NCBI GenBank assembly: GCA_035460505.1
Contig: DATHWP010000131.1
Span: forward strand, 1 to 17,075
Origin: Methyloradius sp035460505
GTDB taxonomy: Bacteria; Pseudomonadota; Gammaproteobacteria; Burkholderiales; Methylophilaceae
Length of the DNA stretch: 17,075 nucleotides
Reading direction: 5' to 3'
Shown: positions 10,695-17,075 of the stretch, piece by piece
Layout: each line of letters opens with the position of its first letter
Position numbering within the stretch: the first letter of the stretch is position 1
Program-made: the position numbers and the translations under genes
Notes under the pieces: generated by a model
Seen by the model: only the letters and a program-made list of their open reading frames with translations
Database searches by the model: none
Told to the model about the DNA's origin: nothing

Positions 10695-13058
10695 ATGTCA
10701 GATACCTTGTCACCTGCGCTACTGCATAAAATGCATGCTTACTGGCGTGCCGCTAACTACCTCTCAGTCGGGCAGATCTATCTGCAAAGCAATCCGCTGC
10801 TAAAGTCACCACTCAAACTTGAACACATTAAACCAAGATTATTAGGGCACTGGGGAACAACTCCAGGCTTGAATTTTTTGTATGTTCACTTAAATCGGCT
10901 TATTAAAGACAATGACCTGAATATGATTTACGTCATTGGCCCTGGTCATGGCGGGCCTGGCATTGTGGCCAATACTTATCTTGAGGGCTCATATACAGAG
11001 TTTTATCCTGCGATTGAGCGCAGTGAACATGGGCTGGCACGCTTATTCCGTCAGTTTTCATGGCCATACGGCATTCCCAGCCATGTTGCACCGGAAACAC
11101 CAGGCTCTATTCATGAAGGTGGCGAGCTAGGCTATTCACTCGCCCATGCTTTTGGTGCCGCTTTTGATAACCCTGACCTGATCGTCAGTTGTGTGGTCGG
11201 TGATGGGGAGGCAGAAACAGGGGCGCTGGCAGCTAGCTGGCATTCCAACAAATTTCTAAACCCTGCGCGGGATGGCGCGGTGTTGCCCATTTTGCATCTG
11301 AATGGTTTTAAGATTGCCAACCCTACGATTCTGGCGCGAATTAGCAAGCAAGAATTAACAGAATTGATGCGTGGCTACGGCTACGAGCCCCATTTTGTTG
11401 AGGGTGATGACCCAATACTGGTGCATCAGTTACTCGCATCGACCCTAGATACGGTGCTGGCAAAAATACGTAAGATTCAAAACAAAGCTAGAAAAAGCAA
11501 TCAGGTAGACAACACTAAGCGCCCCAAATGGCCGATGATCGTGTTCCGCACACCCAAGGGCTGGACAGGCCCGAAAACCGTCGATGGCAAGCCTATGGAA
11601 GGCACATGGCGTGCACATCAGGTGCCGATTTCTGAGTTTAAAACACCTGAGCATTTGGCTTTGCTCGAGGTATGGCTGAAGAGCTATAAACCAGAAGAAT
11701 TATTTGACGAGCAAGGCAAGTTTCTTGAGGAGCTTGCCGCGCTGGCGCCTACAGGCCATCGTCGCATGGGGGCTAATCCCCACGCCAATGGCGGCCTATT
11801 GATGCAGTCGCTCACAATGCCACACTTTCATGATTACGCCATTACAGTGCTGCAGCCGGGTAGCGTTAAGGCAGAGGCGACAAGAGTGTTGGGCAAGTTT
11901 CTGCGTGACATCATGAAGCTCAATCTTGAAAAACAGAATTTCCGTGTGTTTGGGCCAGATGAGACTGCATCGAATCGGCTGGATGCCGTGTTTGAAGTAT
12001 CAGGCAAAGAGTGGATGGCTAAAGTCGATGAGGTGGATGTCAACTTGAACCAGCAAGGGCGGGTGATGGAGATATTGAGTGAGCATCTCTGTCAGGGCTG
12101 GTTGGAGGGCTATTTACTCACAGGCCGTCACGGGTTTTTCTCTTGCTACGAAGCCTTTATCCACATTGTTGACTCCATGCTCAACCAGCATGCCAAGTGG
12201 TTAAAAGTTACTAAAGATATCCACTGGCGCAAACCGATTGCATCGCTCAATTACTTGCTCACTTCGCACGTGTGGCGGCAGGATCACAATGGTTTTTCGC
12301 ATCAGGACCCAGGCTTTATCGATCATGTTGCCAATAAAAAGTCAGATGTCGTGCGCATTTATCTGCCGCCCGATGCCAATTGCTTGCTGTCGGTTGCAGA
12401 CCATTGTTTGCGCAGCCGCCATTACATCAACGTGATTATCGCGGGCAAACAGCCTGAGTGGCAGTGGCTGGATATTGATGCGGCGGTCAGACATTGCACC
12501 ATCGGTGCGGGTATCTGGCAGTGGGCAAGCAATGATGAGGGCAACCCAGATGTGGTGATGGCCTGTGCTGGCGATGTGCCTACACTGGAGACCATGGCGG
12601 CGGTTACTTTGCTGCACGAATATGTGCCAGACATCCGCATTCGCGTAGTGAATGTGGTCGATTTGATGGTGTTGCAACCACAATCCGAGCATCCACATGG
12701 TCAGGAAGATCACGATTTTGATGCGCTATTTACGCTGGATAAGCCCGTGATTTTTGCCTTTCACGGTTACCCCACCATGATCCATAAGCTGACTTATAGG
12801 CGGCATAACCACCACAATATCCATGTGCGTGGCTATAAGGAGGAGGGCACAACGACGACGCCATTTGATATGGTGGTGCTGAATGACCTTGACCGTTACA
12901 GGCTGGCGCTGGATGCCATCTCACGCATACCAAGACTGGCCGATCGTGTTGAAGCAGAAACGGCGAGATATTGGACAACGATGGAGCGCCACAAACTCTA
13001 TGTGAGTGAGCACGGTGACGATATGCCTGAGGTGAAAGATTGGCGCTGGAATTTGTGA
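10695..13058 (+). CDS. xfp: Phosphoketolase (xylulose-5-P / fructose-6-P)
   Basis: A 787-aa full-length cytoplasmic enzyme. It uses thiamine diphosphate to split xylulose-5-P to acetyl-P and glyceraldehyde-3-P, or fructose-6-P to acetyl-P and erythrose-4-P. Visible motifs: GHWGTTPGLNF (51-61), IGPGHGGP (81-88), SIHEGGELGYSLAHAFG (138-154) and the diphosphate/Mg motif GDGEAETG (169-176). The C-terminal domain is intact to DWRWNL. Whether it prefers both sugars cannot be told from sequence. The ribosome binding site is strong (AAGGGAGG, 5 bases before the ATG), and an FNR box lies 70 bases upstream. ackA starts 5 bases after the stop. In a ribulose monophosphate methylotroph it would draw fructose-6-P straight to acetyl-P, bypassing glycolysis. 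Confidence 0.97.
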   Translation: MSDTLSPALLHKMHAYWRAANYLSVGQIYLQSNPLLKSPLKLEHIKPRLLGHWGTTPGLNFLYVHLNRLIKDNDLNMIYVIGPGHGGPGIVANTYLEGSYTEFYPAIERSEHGLARLFRQFSWPYGIPSHVAPETPGSIHEGGELGYSLAHAFGAAFDNPDLIVSCVVGDGEAETGALAASWHSNKFLNPARDGAVLPILHLNGFKIANPTILARISKQELTELMRGYGYEPHFVEGDDPILVHQLLASTLDTVLAKIRKIQNKARKSNQVDNTKRPKWPMIVFRTPKGWTGPKTVDGKPMEGTWRAHQVPISEFKTPEHLALLEVWLKSYKPEELFDEQGKFLEELAALAPTGHRRMGANPHANGGLLMQSLTMPHFHDYAITVLQPGSVKAEATRVLGKFLRDIMKLNLEKQNFRVFGPDETASNRLDAVFEVSGKEWMAKVDEVDVNLNQQGRVMEILSEHLCQGWLEGYLLTGRHGFFSCYEAFIHIVDSMLNQHAKWLKVTKDIHWRKPIASLNYLLTSHVWRQDHNGFSHQDPGFIDHVANKKSDVVRIYLPPDANCLLSVADHCLRSRHYINVIIAGKQPEWQWLDIDAAVRHCTIGAGIWQWASNDEGNPDVVMACAGDVPTLETMAAVTLLHEYVPDIRIRVVNVVDLMVLQPQSEHPHGQEDHDFDALFTLDKPVIFAFHGYPTMIHKLTYRRHNHHNIHVRGYKEEGTTTTPFDMVVLNDLDRYRLALDAISRIPRLADRVEAETARYWTTMERHKLYVSEHGDDMPEVKDWRWNL

Positions 13059-13063
13059 GTGCC

Positions 13064-14146
13064 ATGCATATATTGACGCTGAATGTTGGCTCATCAACAC
13101 TGAAATTTGGTTTATACCGTGTGGATGCGCAAACGCTTGATGTCTTGCTGAGTGATATCGTGCACACCACAAACCCGCATGAGGTTATTCAAGAAGTCGC
13201 CACGAAAATTACAGCCTCAAATCTACCTATGCCAGATGCGATTGGTCATCGATTTGTGCATGGCGGTTTTAAGCTGCGGCAACACTGCCTGATCAATGAC
13301 CAAGTTTTGCAGCAACTTGAAGAAGCCACAGCGTTTGCGCCACTACATAATCAAAAAGCGCTGGCGGTTATTCGCGCTACCCTGGCACATTTTCCTGGTT
13401 TGCCAGAGGCCGTGTGCTTTGATACTACTTTTCATGCCGATTTGCCAGATGTTGCTCGTACGTTGCCAATTGCCAAAGTTTTACAGGCTGAAGGTATCCA
13501 GCGTTATGGCTTTCATGGCTTGTCATGCGAATCTATCCTGCATCAACTTGGTAACACACCTCCACCCAGGTTAATTGTCGCCCATCTCGGCAACGGTGCT
13601 AGCATTACCGCTATCAAAGATGGCAAGTCTATTGATACTTCAATGGGCTTAACCCCCGCAGGTGGTGTGATGATGGGGTCGCGCAGCGGGGATATTGACC
13701 CTGGCGTGCTGATTTACCTGATGCGTGAGAAGCATTATGGCGTAGCGCAGATTGAAGGCCTGATTGATCATAATTCAGGCTTGTTGGGTATTTCAGGAGT
13801 GAGCAGTGATATGCGCGATCTACACAAGATTGCAGACTCCAACGCCGATGCAAAGTTGGCCATCGAGATGTTTTGTTATTCAGTTCGCAAACAAATCGCT
13901 GGCATGATTACTGCGCTTGGCGGATTGGATATGCTGATATTTACTGGTGGTATCGGTGAACACGATATTGAAGTGCGCGCTAATATTTGTAGCGGTTTAG
14001 CCTGCTTGGGCATCAACTCTGAAAGTGATCATGGGAGTAATGTACAAGTGCTGATGTCTCAAGAAAACGAGCAGATAGCTCGCCATGCTTGGGCGCTGTT
14101 AGAAAATCATCCTGCAGATATAGGATTCATCGAACCACGTAATTGA
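13064..14146 (+). CDS. ackA: Acetate kinase
   Basis: A 360-aa enzyme that converts acetyl-P and ADP to acetate and ATP, completing the phosphoketolase route. The ATG at 13064 is chosen over 13040 because the protein then begins MHILTLNVGSSTLKF, with Asn7 at the canonical site. Other family residues seen: GHRFVHGG with Arg63, His95, FDTTFH with Asp120, YGFHGLS (148-154), AHLGNGAS with His174, GSRSGDIDP with Arg207, and FTGGIGEH (293-300). Its length is at the short end of the family (about 360-400). It starts 5 bases after the xfp stop with a poor ribosome binding site, so translation is probably coupled. Its last 40 bases overlap the convergent cbpM. Confidence 0.96.
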   Translation: MHILTLNVGSSTLKFGLYRVDAQTLDVLLSDIVHTTNPHEVIQEVATKITASNLPMPDAIGHRFVHGGFKLRQHCLINDQVLQQLEEATAFAPLHNQKALAVIRATLAHFPGLPEAVCFDTTFHADLPDVARTLPIAKVLQAEGIQRYGFHGLSCESILHQLGNTPPPRLIVAHLGNGASITAIKDGKSIDTSMGLTPAGGVMMGSRSGDIDPGVLIYLMREKHYGVAQIEGLIDHNSGLLGISGVSSDMRDLHKIADSNADAKLAIEMFCYSVRKQIAGMITALGGLDMLIFTGGIGEHDIEVRANICSGLACLGINSESDHGSNVQVLMSQENEQIARHAWALLENHPADIGFIEPRN

Positions 14147-14427
14147 AATTCAAGCGTTCTAATGCGCTCCAGAAAAACCAGTGTCAGTGCAAAGGCGTTT
14201 GGCTCTAGTTCAAAATCTTGCTTCAGCCTTGATAACGCACGTATAGAGACTAAATAATGGCTCTTAAAATGCCAGATTGCCTCTTCTTTATTATTCGGCA
14301 CTAGTACGCCACTCTCGAGCAAGTTTTGCAGCTCTTTGATAGATAGGCCTGAGAGCTCTATCAACTCATCCAGCGAGACTTCGTGGTGTTCATCCAACCA
14401 CATTGAATCTGTATGTTGGGTATTCAT
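14107..14427 (-). CDS. cbpM: Chaperone modulator CbpM
   Basis: A 106-aa protein of the CbpM family (MerR-like helical fold). It starts MNTQHTDSMWLDEHHEVSLD, followed by the ELIELSGLSIKELQNLLESGVL helix-turn-helix-like segment (21-42), IWHFKSHYLVSIRALSRLKQDFEL and a C-terminal helix VFLERIRTLEFQL. CbpM binds the J domain of CbpA and inhibits its co-chaperone and DNA-binding activity. It follows cbpA by 22 bases with AGGAG 6 bases before the ATG, the standard pairing. Its 3' end overlaps the ackA 3' end tail to tail by 40 bases. Confidence 0.9.
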   Translation of the reverse strand: MNTQHTDSMWLDEHHEVSLDELIELSGLSIKELQNLLESGVLVPNNKEEAIWHFKSHYLVSIRALSRLKQDFELEPNAFALTLVFLERIRTLEFQLRGSMNPISAG

Positions 14428-14449
14428 AGTGCTCTCCTATTCAAGGCGC

Positions 14450-15394
14450 CTATTCAAAATGAGGGCGTGGATCAAATGTAGATATTTGCGACAACTGTTT
14501 GAACAATGCTTCTTCCTGCTCGCTGAGCTTGGACGGCAGAACAATCTGCATGATGGCAAATAAATCACCAAACTCTTCATTCTTTTTAGGCATGCCGCGC
14601 TTGGCAATGCGCAGCTTTTGACCACTATTGGTACCTGTAGGTATCTTGAGATTGACCGCCCCAGAGAGTGTAGGTACTTTGACTGTTGCGCCCAATCCTG
14701 CTTCCCACGGACTCAGTGGCAGATCAATCAGTAAGTCATGATGTTTAGCGCGAAATAAACGGTGGGGGATGAAGTTGACGGTGAGATAAAGATTGCCATC
14801 ACGTCCGCCACCAGAGCCTTTACCACCTTTTCCCCGCAGCAGCATCTTTTGACCATCGGTCACCCCTTTGGGTATGCGCGTTTTGAAGGTGTGTGGCACA
14901 CGTTTTACTTGCCCTTGCTGGTCTTGCTCTTGGACGGTGAAATTGAGTTCGGCTGTTGTGCCTGTATAGGCATCCTCAAGCGATATTTCGGTAGAAAGTT
15001 CGTAATCCTGGCCTGTTACAGGTGGGCGTTGGCTCTGTTGTTTGCCACCTGAAAAGCTGGCAAATAAATCGGAGAGATCAATATCGTCGAATGAGAATCC
15101 TTGTGAGTTCCCACCTGAAGCGCCTTGCCCAGAATGCTGGTTGCCCCAATTGGGCGGCGGTCTGAACTCTTGCCCCGCGGGGTGGCGGCCTAGTTCATCA
15201 TACGCCGCACGTTTTTCAGGGTCTTTCAGCGTGCTGTAGGCCTCAGCGATCTCTTTGAATTTCTCTTCACCTTTTGGGTCTTTCGAGACATCAGGGTGGT
15301 ATTGGTGGGCAAGTTTACGATAGGCTTTTTTGATCTCATCTAAGCTTGCCGTGGGTTTAACGCCGAGTGCTTCGTAATAGTCTTTAAATTTCAT
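14450..15394 (-). CDS. cbpA: Curved DNA-binding protein / DnaJ-like co-chaperone CbpA
   Basis: A 314-aa type II J-domain protein. The J domain (residues 3-68) has the HPD motif at 33-35 (QYHPDVSK), which stimulates DnaK ATPase. A Gly/Ser-rich linker (about 75-115, GQGASGGNSQGFSFDDIDLS) follows, then the two beta-sandwich peptide-binding domains (YELSTEISLEDAYTGTTAEL; LYLTVNFIPHRLFRAKHHDL). There is no cysteine-rich zinc finger, which separates CbpA from DnaJ. The frame extends two codons upstream to a TTG, but the ATG at 15394 with AGGG 7 bases upstream is preferred. CbpA is a stationary-phase/stress chaperone and nucleoid-binding protein in E. coli. Confidence 0.93.
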   Translation of the reverse strand: MKFKDYYEALGVKPTASLDEIKKAYRKLAHQYHPDVSKDPKGEEKFKEIAEAYSTLKDPEKRAAYDELGRHPAGQEFRPPPNWGNQHSGQGASGGNSQGFSFDDIDLSDLFASFSGGKQQSQRPPVTGQDYELSTEISLEDAYTGTTAELNFTVQEQDQQGQVKRVPHTFKTRIPKGVTDGQKMLLRGKGGKGSGGGRDGNLYLTVNFIPHRLFRAKHHDLLIDLPLSPWEAGLGATVKVPTLSGAVNLKIPTGTNSGQKLRIAKRGMPKKNEEFGDLFAIMQIVLPSKLSEQEEALFKQLSQISTFDPRPHFE

Positions 15395-15438
15395 GTGCAA
15401 ACCCTAACTAGCAATGCGTTAAAAGTGACTTACGCAAT

Positions 15439-15945
15439 CTACACTTCATGGTGTTGTCGATGAAACTTGGTGCCATGACATTTACCACAGGGCGGGATAT
15501 GGCTGGGTTGGTGAAAATGCAGATTGGTTTGGCAGTGGTCACAGACCAGCGTGCCAAGCCCTATCATCTCGCCTGTATTGTATTGAGCATCGTCAGCAAG
15601 GTTTTTGATCTTAATCAACTCTAGTGAGGTTTTGTCGGTGGCTTCTATAAACTTTTGCCATAACTCGATTTTGATCAACTCAAGATCAAAGCCCAGCCAT
15701 GATTTAAGCTCTTGGTTGGACGCTTTTAAATGTTGGGCAGCATCGCTTAAATCACGCTTCAGCGCATGTTTTAAATGAGTGGTTTCTTCAACGGTGAGCT
15801 TGCCAAGGGCAGCCAAGTCATCTTGAACAGAATCAATGGTGTGATGAATGCCAGTCACGGTTTGATGTAACGCTTTATCCAGCAAGCCCTCATAGGCCGT
15901 TGCCAGCTGCTTGATTTTCTCTTCTGAAGTCGGAGTTTTGCTCAT
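15439..15945 (-). CDS. YbeL-like alpha-helical zinc-ribbon protein (DUF1451)
   Basis: A 168-aa protein. Residues 1-120 are predicted almost wholly helical and charged. The C-terminal zinc ribbon has two CxxC pairs: Cys135/Cys138 (VCDHC) and Cys153/Cys156 (PCGKC), preceded by the conserved GEMIGLGTL segment. The layout matches E. coli YbeL (DUF1451): long helical part, (S/T)GE..GLG.LVC, then a C-terminal ribbon. The function of the family is unknown. It starts 20 bases after the hydroxylase-type gene and ends 44 bases before cbpA, in one apparent operon. The FNR-box-like sequence within it (15605-15618) is coding sequence for LIKIK and is probably chance. Confidence 0.82.
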   Translation of the reverse strand: MSKTPTSEEKIKQLATAYEGLLDKALHQTVTGIHHTIDSVQDDLAALGKLTVEETTHLKHALKRDLSDAAQHLKASNQELKSWLGFDLELIKIELWQKFIEATDKTSLELIKIKNLADDAQYNTGEMIGLGTLVCDHCQTNLHFHQPSHIPPCGKCHGTKFHRQHHEV

Positions 15946-15965
15946 GGTAGATTCCTTGTTAAAAC

Positions 15966-16550
15966 TTAGGGAGTGAGTTGTTTAGCACGTTGAATAGGTT
16001 TTTTTGCATGATGCTTACTTGCCAATAGATAATCCCAAAATCCGCTAGTCACGCCGTAGTACCCTGGCTGATTAACGTGATGGTGCAAAGCATGCCAACG
16101 CTTGCGCTGCTTAAGCCACGCGCTATCGCTACGCCAATGGTGAATCGCGTGATGCGTGACTGCATAAGATAGATAGCCTGCCATTACACCAAGCGTTAGC
16201 GCACAAGCGCGTAAAACATCCGTTGCTAGCAAAGCAGGCGCAAAAATCAATAGGAGGATGAGTGATGCACTTAATATCGTTGGCGCGCAAATTAAGGCAG
16301 TAGGTCGCTGATGATGCTCTGCATGCCAGCGGTTAAATGGCCGCAGCCCATGTAGCACGAATCGGTGCAAGAGGTATTCAATAAGAGTCCAGCCAACTAA
16401 GCCCAGCATTACTAAGCCAAACACCTCTAGCGCTTGGCCCGATGGAACATACGCAACCAGATAAGTCAGCAGCCCCAATACGGTGAGGCTATACAATGCA
16501 AAATCAGTCATGTAGGCAAGCTTGCTGTGCTCCAGTTTAAAAAGACCCAT
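15966..16550 (-). CDS. Fatty acid hydroxylase / sterol desaturase superfamily membrane protein
   Basis: A 194-aa integral membrane protein with four hydrophobic segments (about 17-34, 41-60, 88-108, 114-131). The di-iron histidine clusters are complete: HRFVLH (62-67), HAEHH (76-80), HHAIHH (133-138) and HALHHH (153-158). These motifs define the superfamily that hydroxylates or desaturates lipids with O2 at the cytoplasmic membrane face. The substrate cannot be told, and the protein is shorter than typical 220-280-aa members, so it may be a minimal form. AGGGA lies 4 bases before the ATG. It is the first gene of the operon leading to the zinc-ribbon protein, cbpA and cbpM. Confidence 0.87.
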   Translation of the reverse strand: MGLFKLEHSKLAYMTDFALYSLTVLGLLTYLVAYVPSGQALEVFGLVMLGLVGWTLIEYLLHRFVLHGLRPFNRWHAEHHQRPTALICAPTILSASLILLLIFAPALLATDVLRACALTLGVMAGYLSYAVTHHAIHHWRSDSAWLKQRKRWHALHHHVNQPGYYGVTSGFWDYLLASKHHAKKPIQRAKQLTP

Positions 16551-16629
16551 GCATTCCCTCGGTTTGTTATTTAGTGAATAGCCGATTCAGTATGCGCGTA
16601 ATAACGCTAATGGTGTGTTCGTTGCCGTA

Positions 16630-16655
16630 CTTACTCGTTTTTTAACACGAGTGAG
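16630..16655. repeat. 9-bp hairpin in the divergent region before the hydroxylase-type operon
   Basis: CTTACTCGT (16630-16638) pairs with ACGAGTGAG (16647-16655) with one T-G wobble and an 8-base loop. It lies 80 bases upstream of the leftward hydroxylase-type gene. Nothing else strong is seen in 16551-16788 apart from TTGT-GTCA-ACAA at 16703-16714, a weak Crp/Fnr-like palindrome 75 bases before the His-rich peptide gene. No T tract follows, so an operator is more likely than a terminator. Confidence 0.35.
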
Positions 16656-16788
16656 TGGGCTGCGGTTGATGAAGTATTATTAAATTGATGAATATTTACG
16701 ACTTGTGTCAACAAAGATAGATATACCTTCGTTAAAGCATTTACCCAGTAGCTTTAAAGCTGGCAACTTACTCTTGGAGACTTACATC

Positions 16789-16929
16789 ATGAAAAAAAGT
16801 ATCGCTGCTATTACTGCAATGTTAGTTCTGTTGGCTTTCTCATCTGCTTACGCTGATGAATCAAAAGCACCTGTAAAACATGTACATAAACACCATGTTA
16901 AAAAAGCTGCTGCACCTGCAGCTAAGTAA
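16789..16929 (+). CDS. 46-aa secreted His/Lys-rich peptide
   Basis: The frame is open from 16705, but the ATG at 16789 has GGAG 9 bases upstream and starts a textbook signal peptide: MKKSIAAITAMLVLLAFSSA, then YA, with the cut after residue 22. The mature peptide is only 24 residues: DESKAPVKHVHKHHVKKAAA followed by PAAK. It holds four His and six Lys and no Cys. This layout resembles small acid-shock/periplasmic buffering peptides or metal-binding peptides. Either role is a guess from composition. It is monocistronic with a strong terminator 55 bases downstream. Confidence 0.72.
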   Translation: MKKSIAAITAMLVLLAFSSAYADESKAPVKHVHKHHVKKAAAPAAK

Positions 16930-16984
16930 TGTAGTAAGTAATACAAGCAAGCAGTAGAAGAAATAACCCAATAAGGGTTTAAAT

Positions 16985-17019
16985 AAAAAGCCTCGTGATT
17001 GCGAGGCTTTTTGTTTTTT
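16985..17019 (+). terminator. Strong intrinsic terminator
   Basis: AAAAAGCCTCG (16985-16995) and CGAGGCTTTTT (17002-17012) are perfect 11-bp arms around loop TGATTG, followed by GTTTTTTA. The flanking A and T runs make it bidirectional in principle. It ends the His/Lys-rich peptide gene. A smaller hairpin, AACCC-AATAA-GGGTT, precedes it at 16965-16979. No feature is seen in 17020-17075. Confidence 0.92.
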
Positions 17020-17075
17020 ATGATTTGAGTTAGCTGTTTGGTATGACAAACTCCCAAATAGTCATGAATATTTAA

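Noticed and set aside
12730..13172. Two leftward frames antisense to the xfp/ackA junction
   Set aside because: Both are shadows of strongly conserved enzymes on the plus strand and lack start signals.
15605..15618. TTGAT-CTTA-ATCAA, a perfect FNR consensus match
   Set aside because: It lies inside the YbeL-like coding sequence (residues LIKIK), about 330 bases into the gene and with no promoter context; the repeated Leu-Ile-Lys codons explain it.
1..17075. CRISPR array, insertion sequence or prophage
   Set aside because: No regularly spaced repeats, transposase motifs, or integrase/structural phage genes were seen on either strand.

Overview
The window reads as chromosomal DNA of a betaproteobacterium, most likely a methylotroph of the Methylophilaceae / Nitrosomonadales type (Methylotenera-like). 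This is inferred from gene content: a DUF3034 protein beside a 'methylamine utilization'-type cupredoxin, a PEP-CTERM protein, a phosphoketolase/acetate kinase pair, and two Crp/Fnr regulators of a type common in this group. No mau or methanol dehydrogenase genes are present, so the genus is not proven. No insertion sequence, prophage or CRISPR array is visible.

Layout. (a) 1-2241: a leftward set made of a lipoprotein truncated haemoglobin, a secreted cupredoxin-like protein and the first 24 codons of a membrane protein that runs off the edge (probably a GGDEF/EAL sensor). It diverges from a DUF3034 outer-membrane protein. (b) 2379-4414: tRNA-Leu(UAA), a cold-shock-domain/DUF1294 membrane protein, a 54-aa ORF on the minus strand with a strong ribosome binding site, a small two-helix membrane protein and an ABM-like alpha-beta barrel protein ending in an intrinsic terminator. 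(c) 4470-5408: a leftward PEP-CTERM protein with a possible thioester (Cys...Gln) domain and a good sigma-54 promoter match. (d) 5660-7219: a Suv3-type RNA helicase. (e) 7239-9432: all leftward. Two paralogous Crp/Fnr-type regulators are followed by a 32-aa membrane miniprotein plus a DUF2934 protein. The miniprotein lies behind a perfect FNR box. (f) 9727-14146: rightward. A 42-aa lysine-rich protein, a YSC84/SYLF lipid-binding protein, then xfp-ackA behind a near-perfect FNR box. (g) 14107-16550: a leftward stress operon (fatty acid hydroxylase-type membrane protein, YbeL-like zinc ribbon protein, cbpA, cbpM) that converges on ackA with a 40-bp overlap. (h) 16789-17019: a tiny secreted His/Lys-rich peptide with a strong terminator.

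How it fits together. The xfp-ackA operon turns xylulose-5-P or fructose-6-P (the latter a product of the ribulose monophosphate cycle) into acetyl-P and then acetate plus ATP. Its FNR box suggests it is switched on at low oxygen. The membrane miniprotein/DUF2934 pair carries an equivalent box and is probably co-regulated. Chaperone, lipid-binding and zinc-ribbon genes on both sides suggest a low-oxygen/stress block. Least described here are the FNR-boxed 32-aa miniprotein, the sigma-54/thioester PEP-CTERM protein, and the lipoprotein-globin/cupredoxin/DUF3034/sensor cluster. Six small proteins (54, 32, 42, 46, 65 and 83 aa) are annotated, mostly on ribosome-binding-site evidence.
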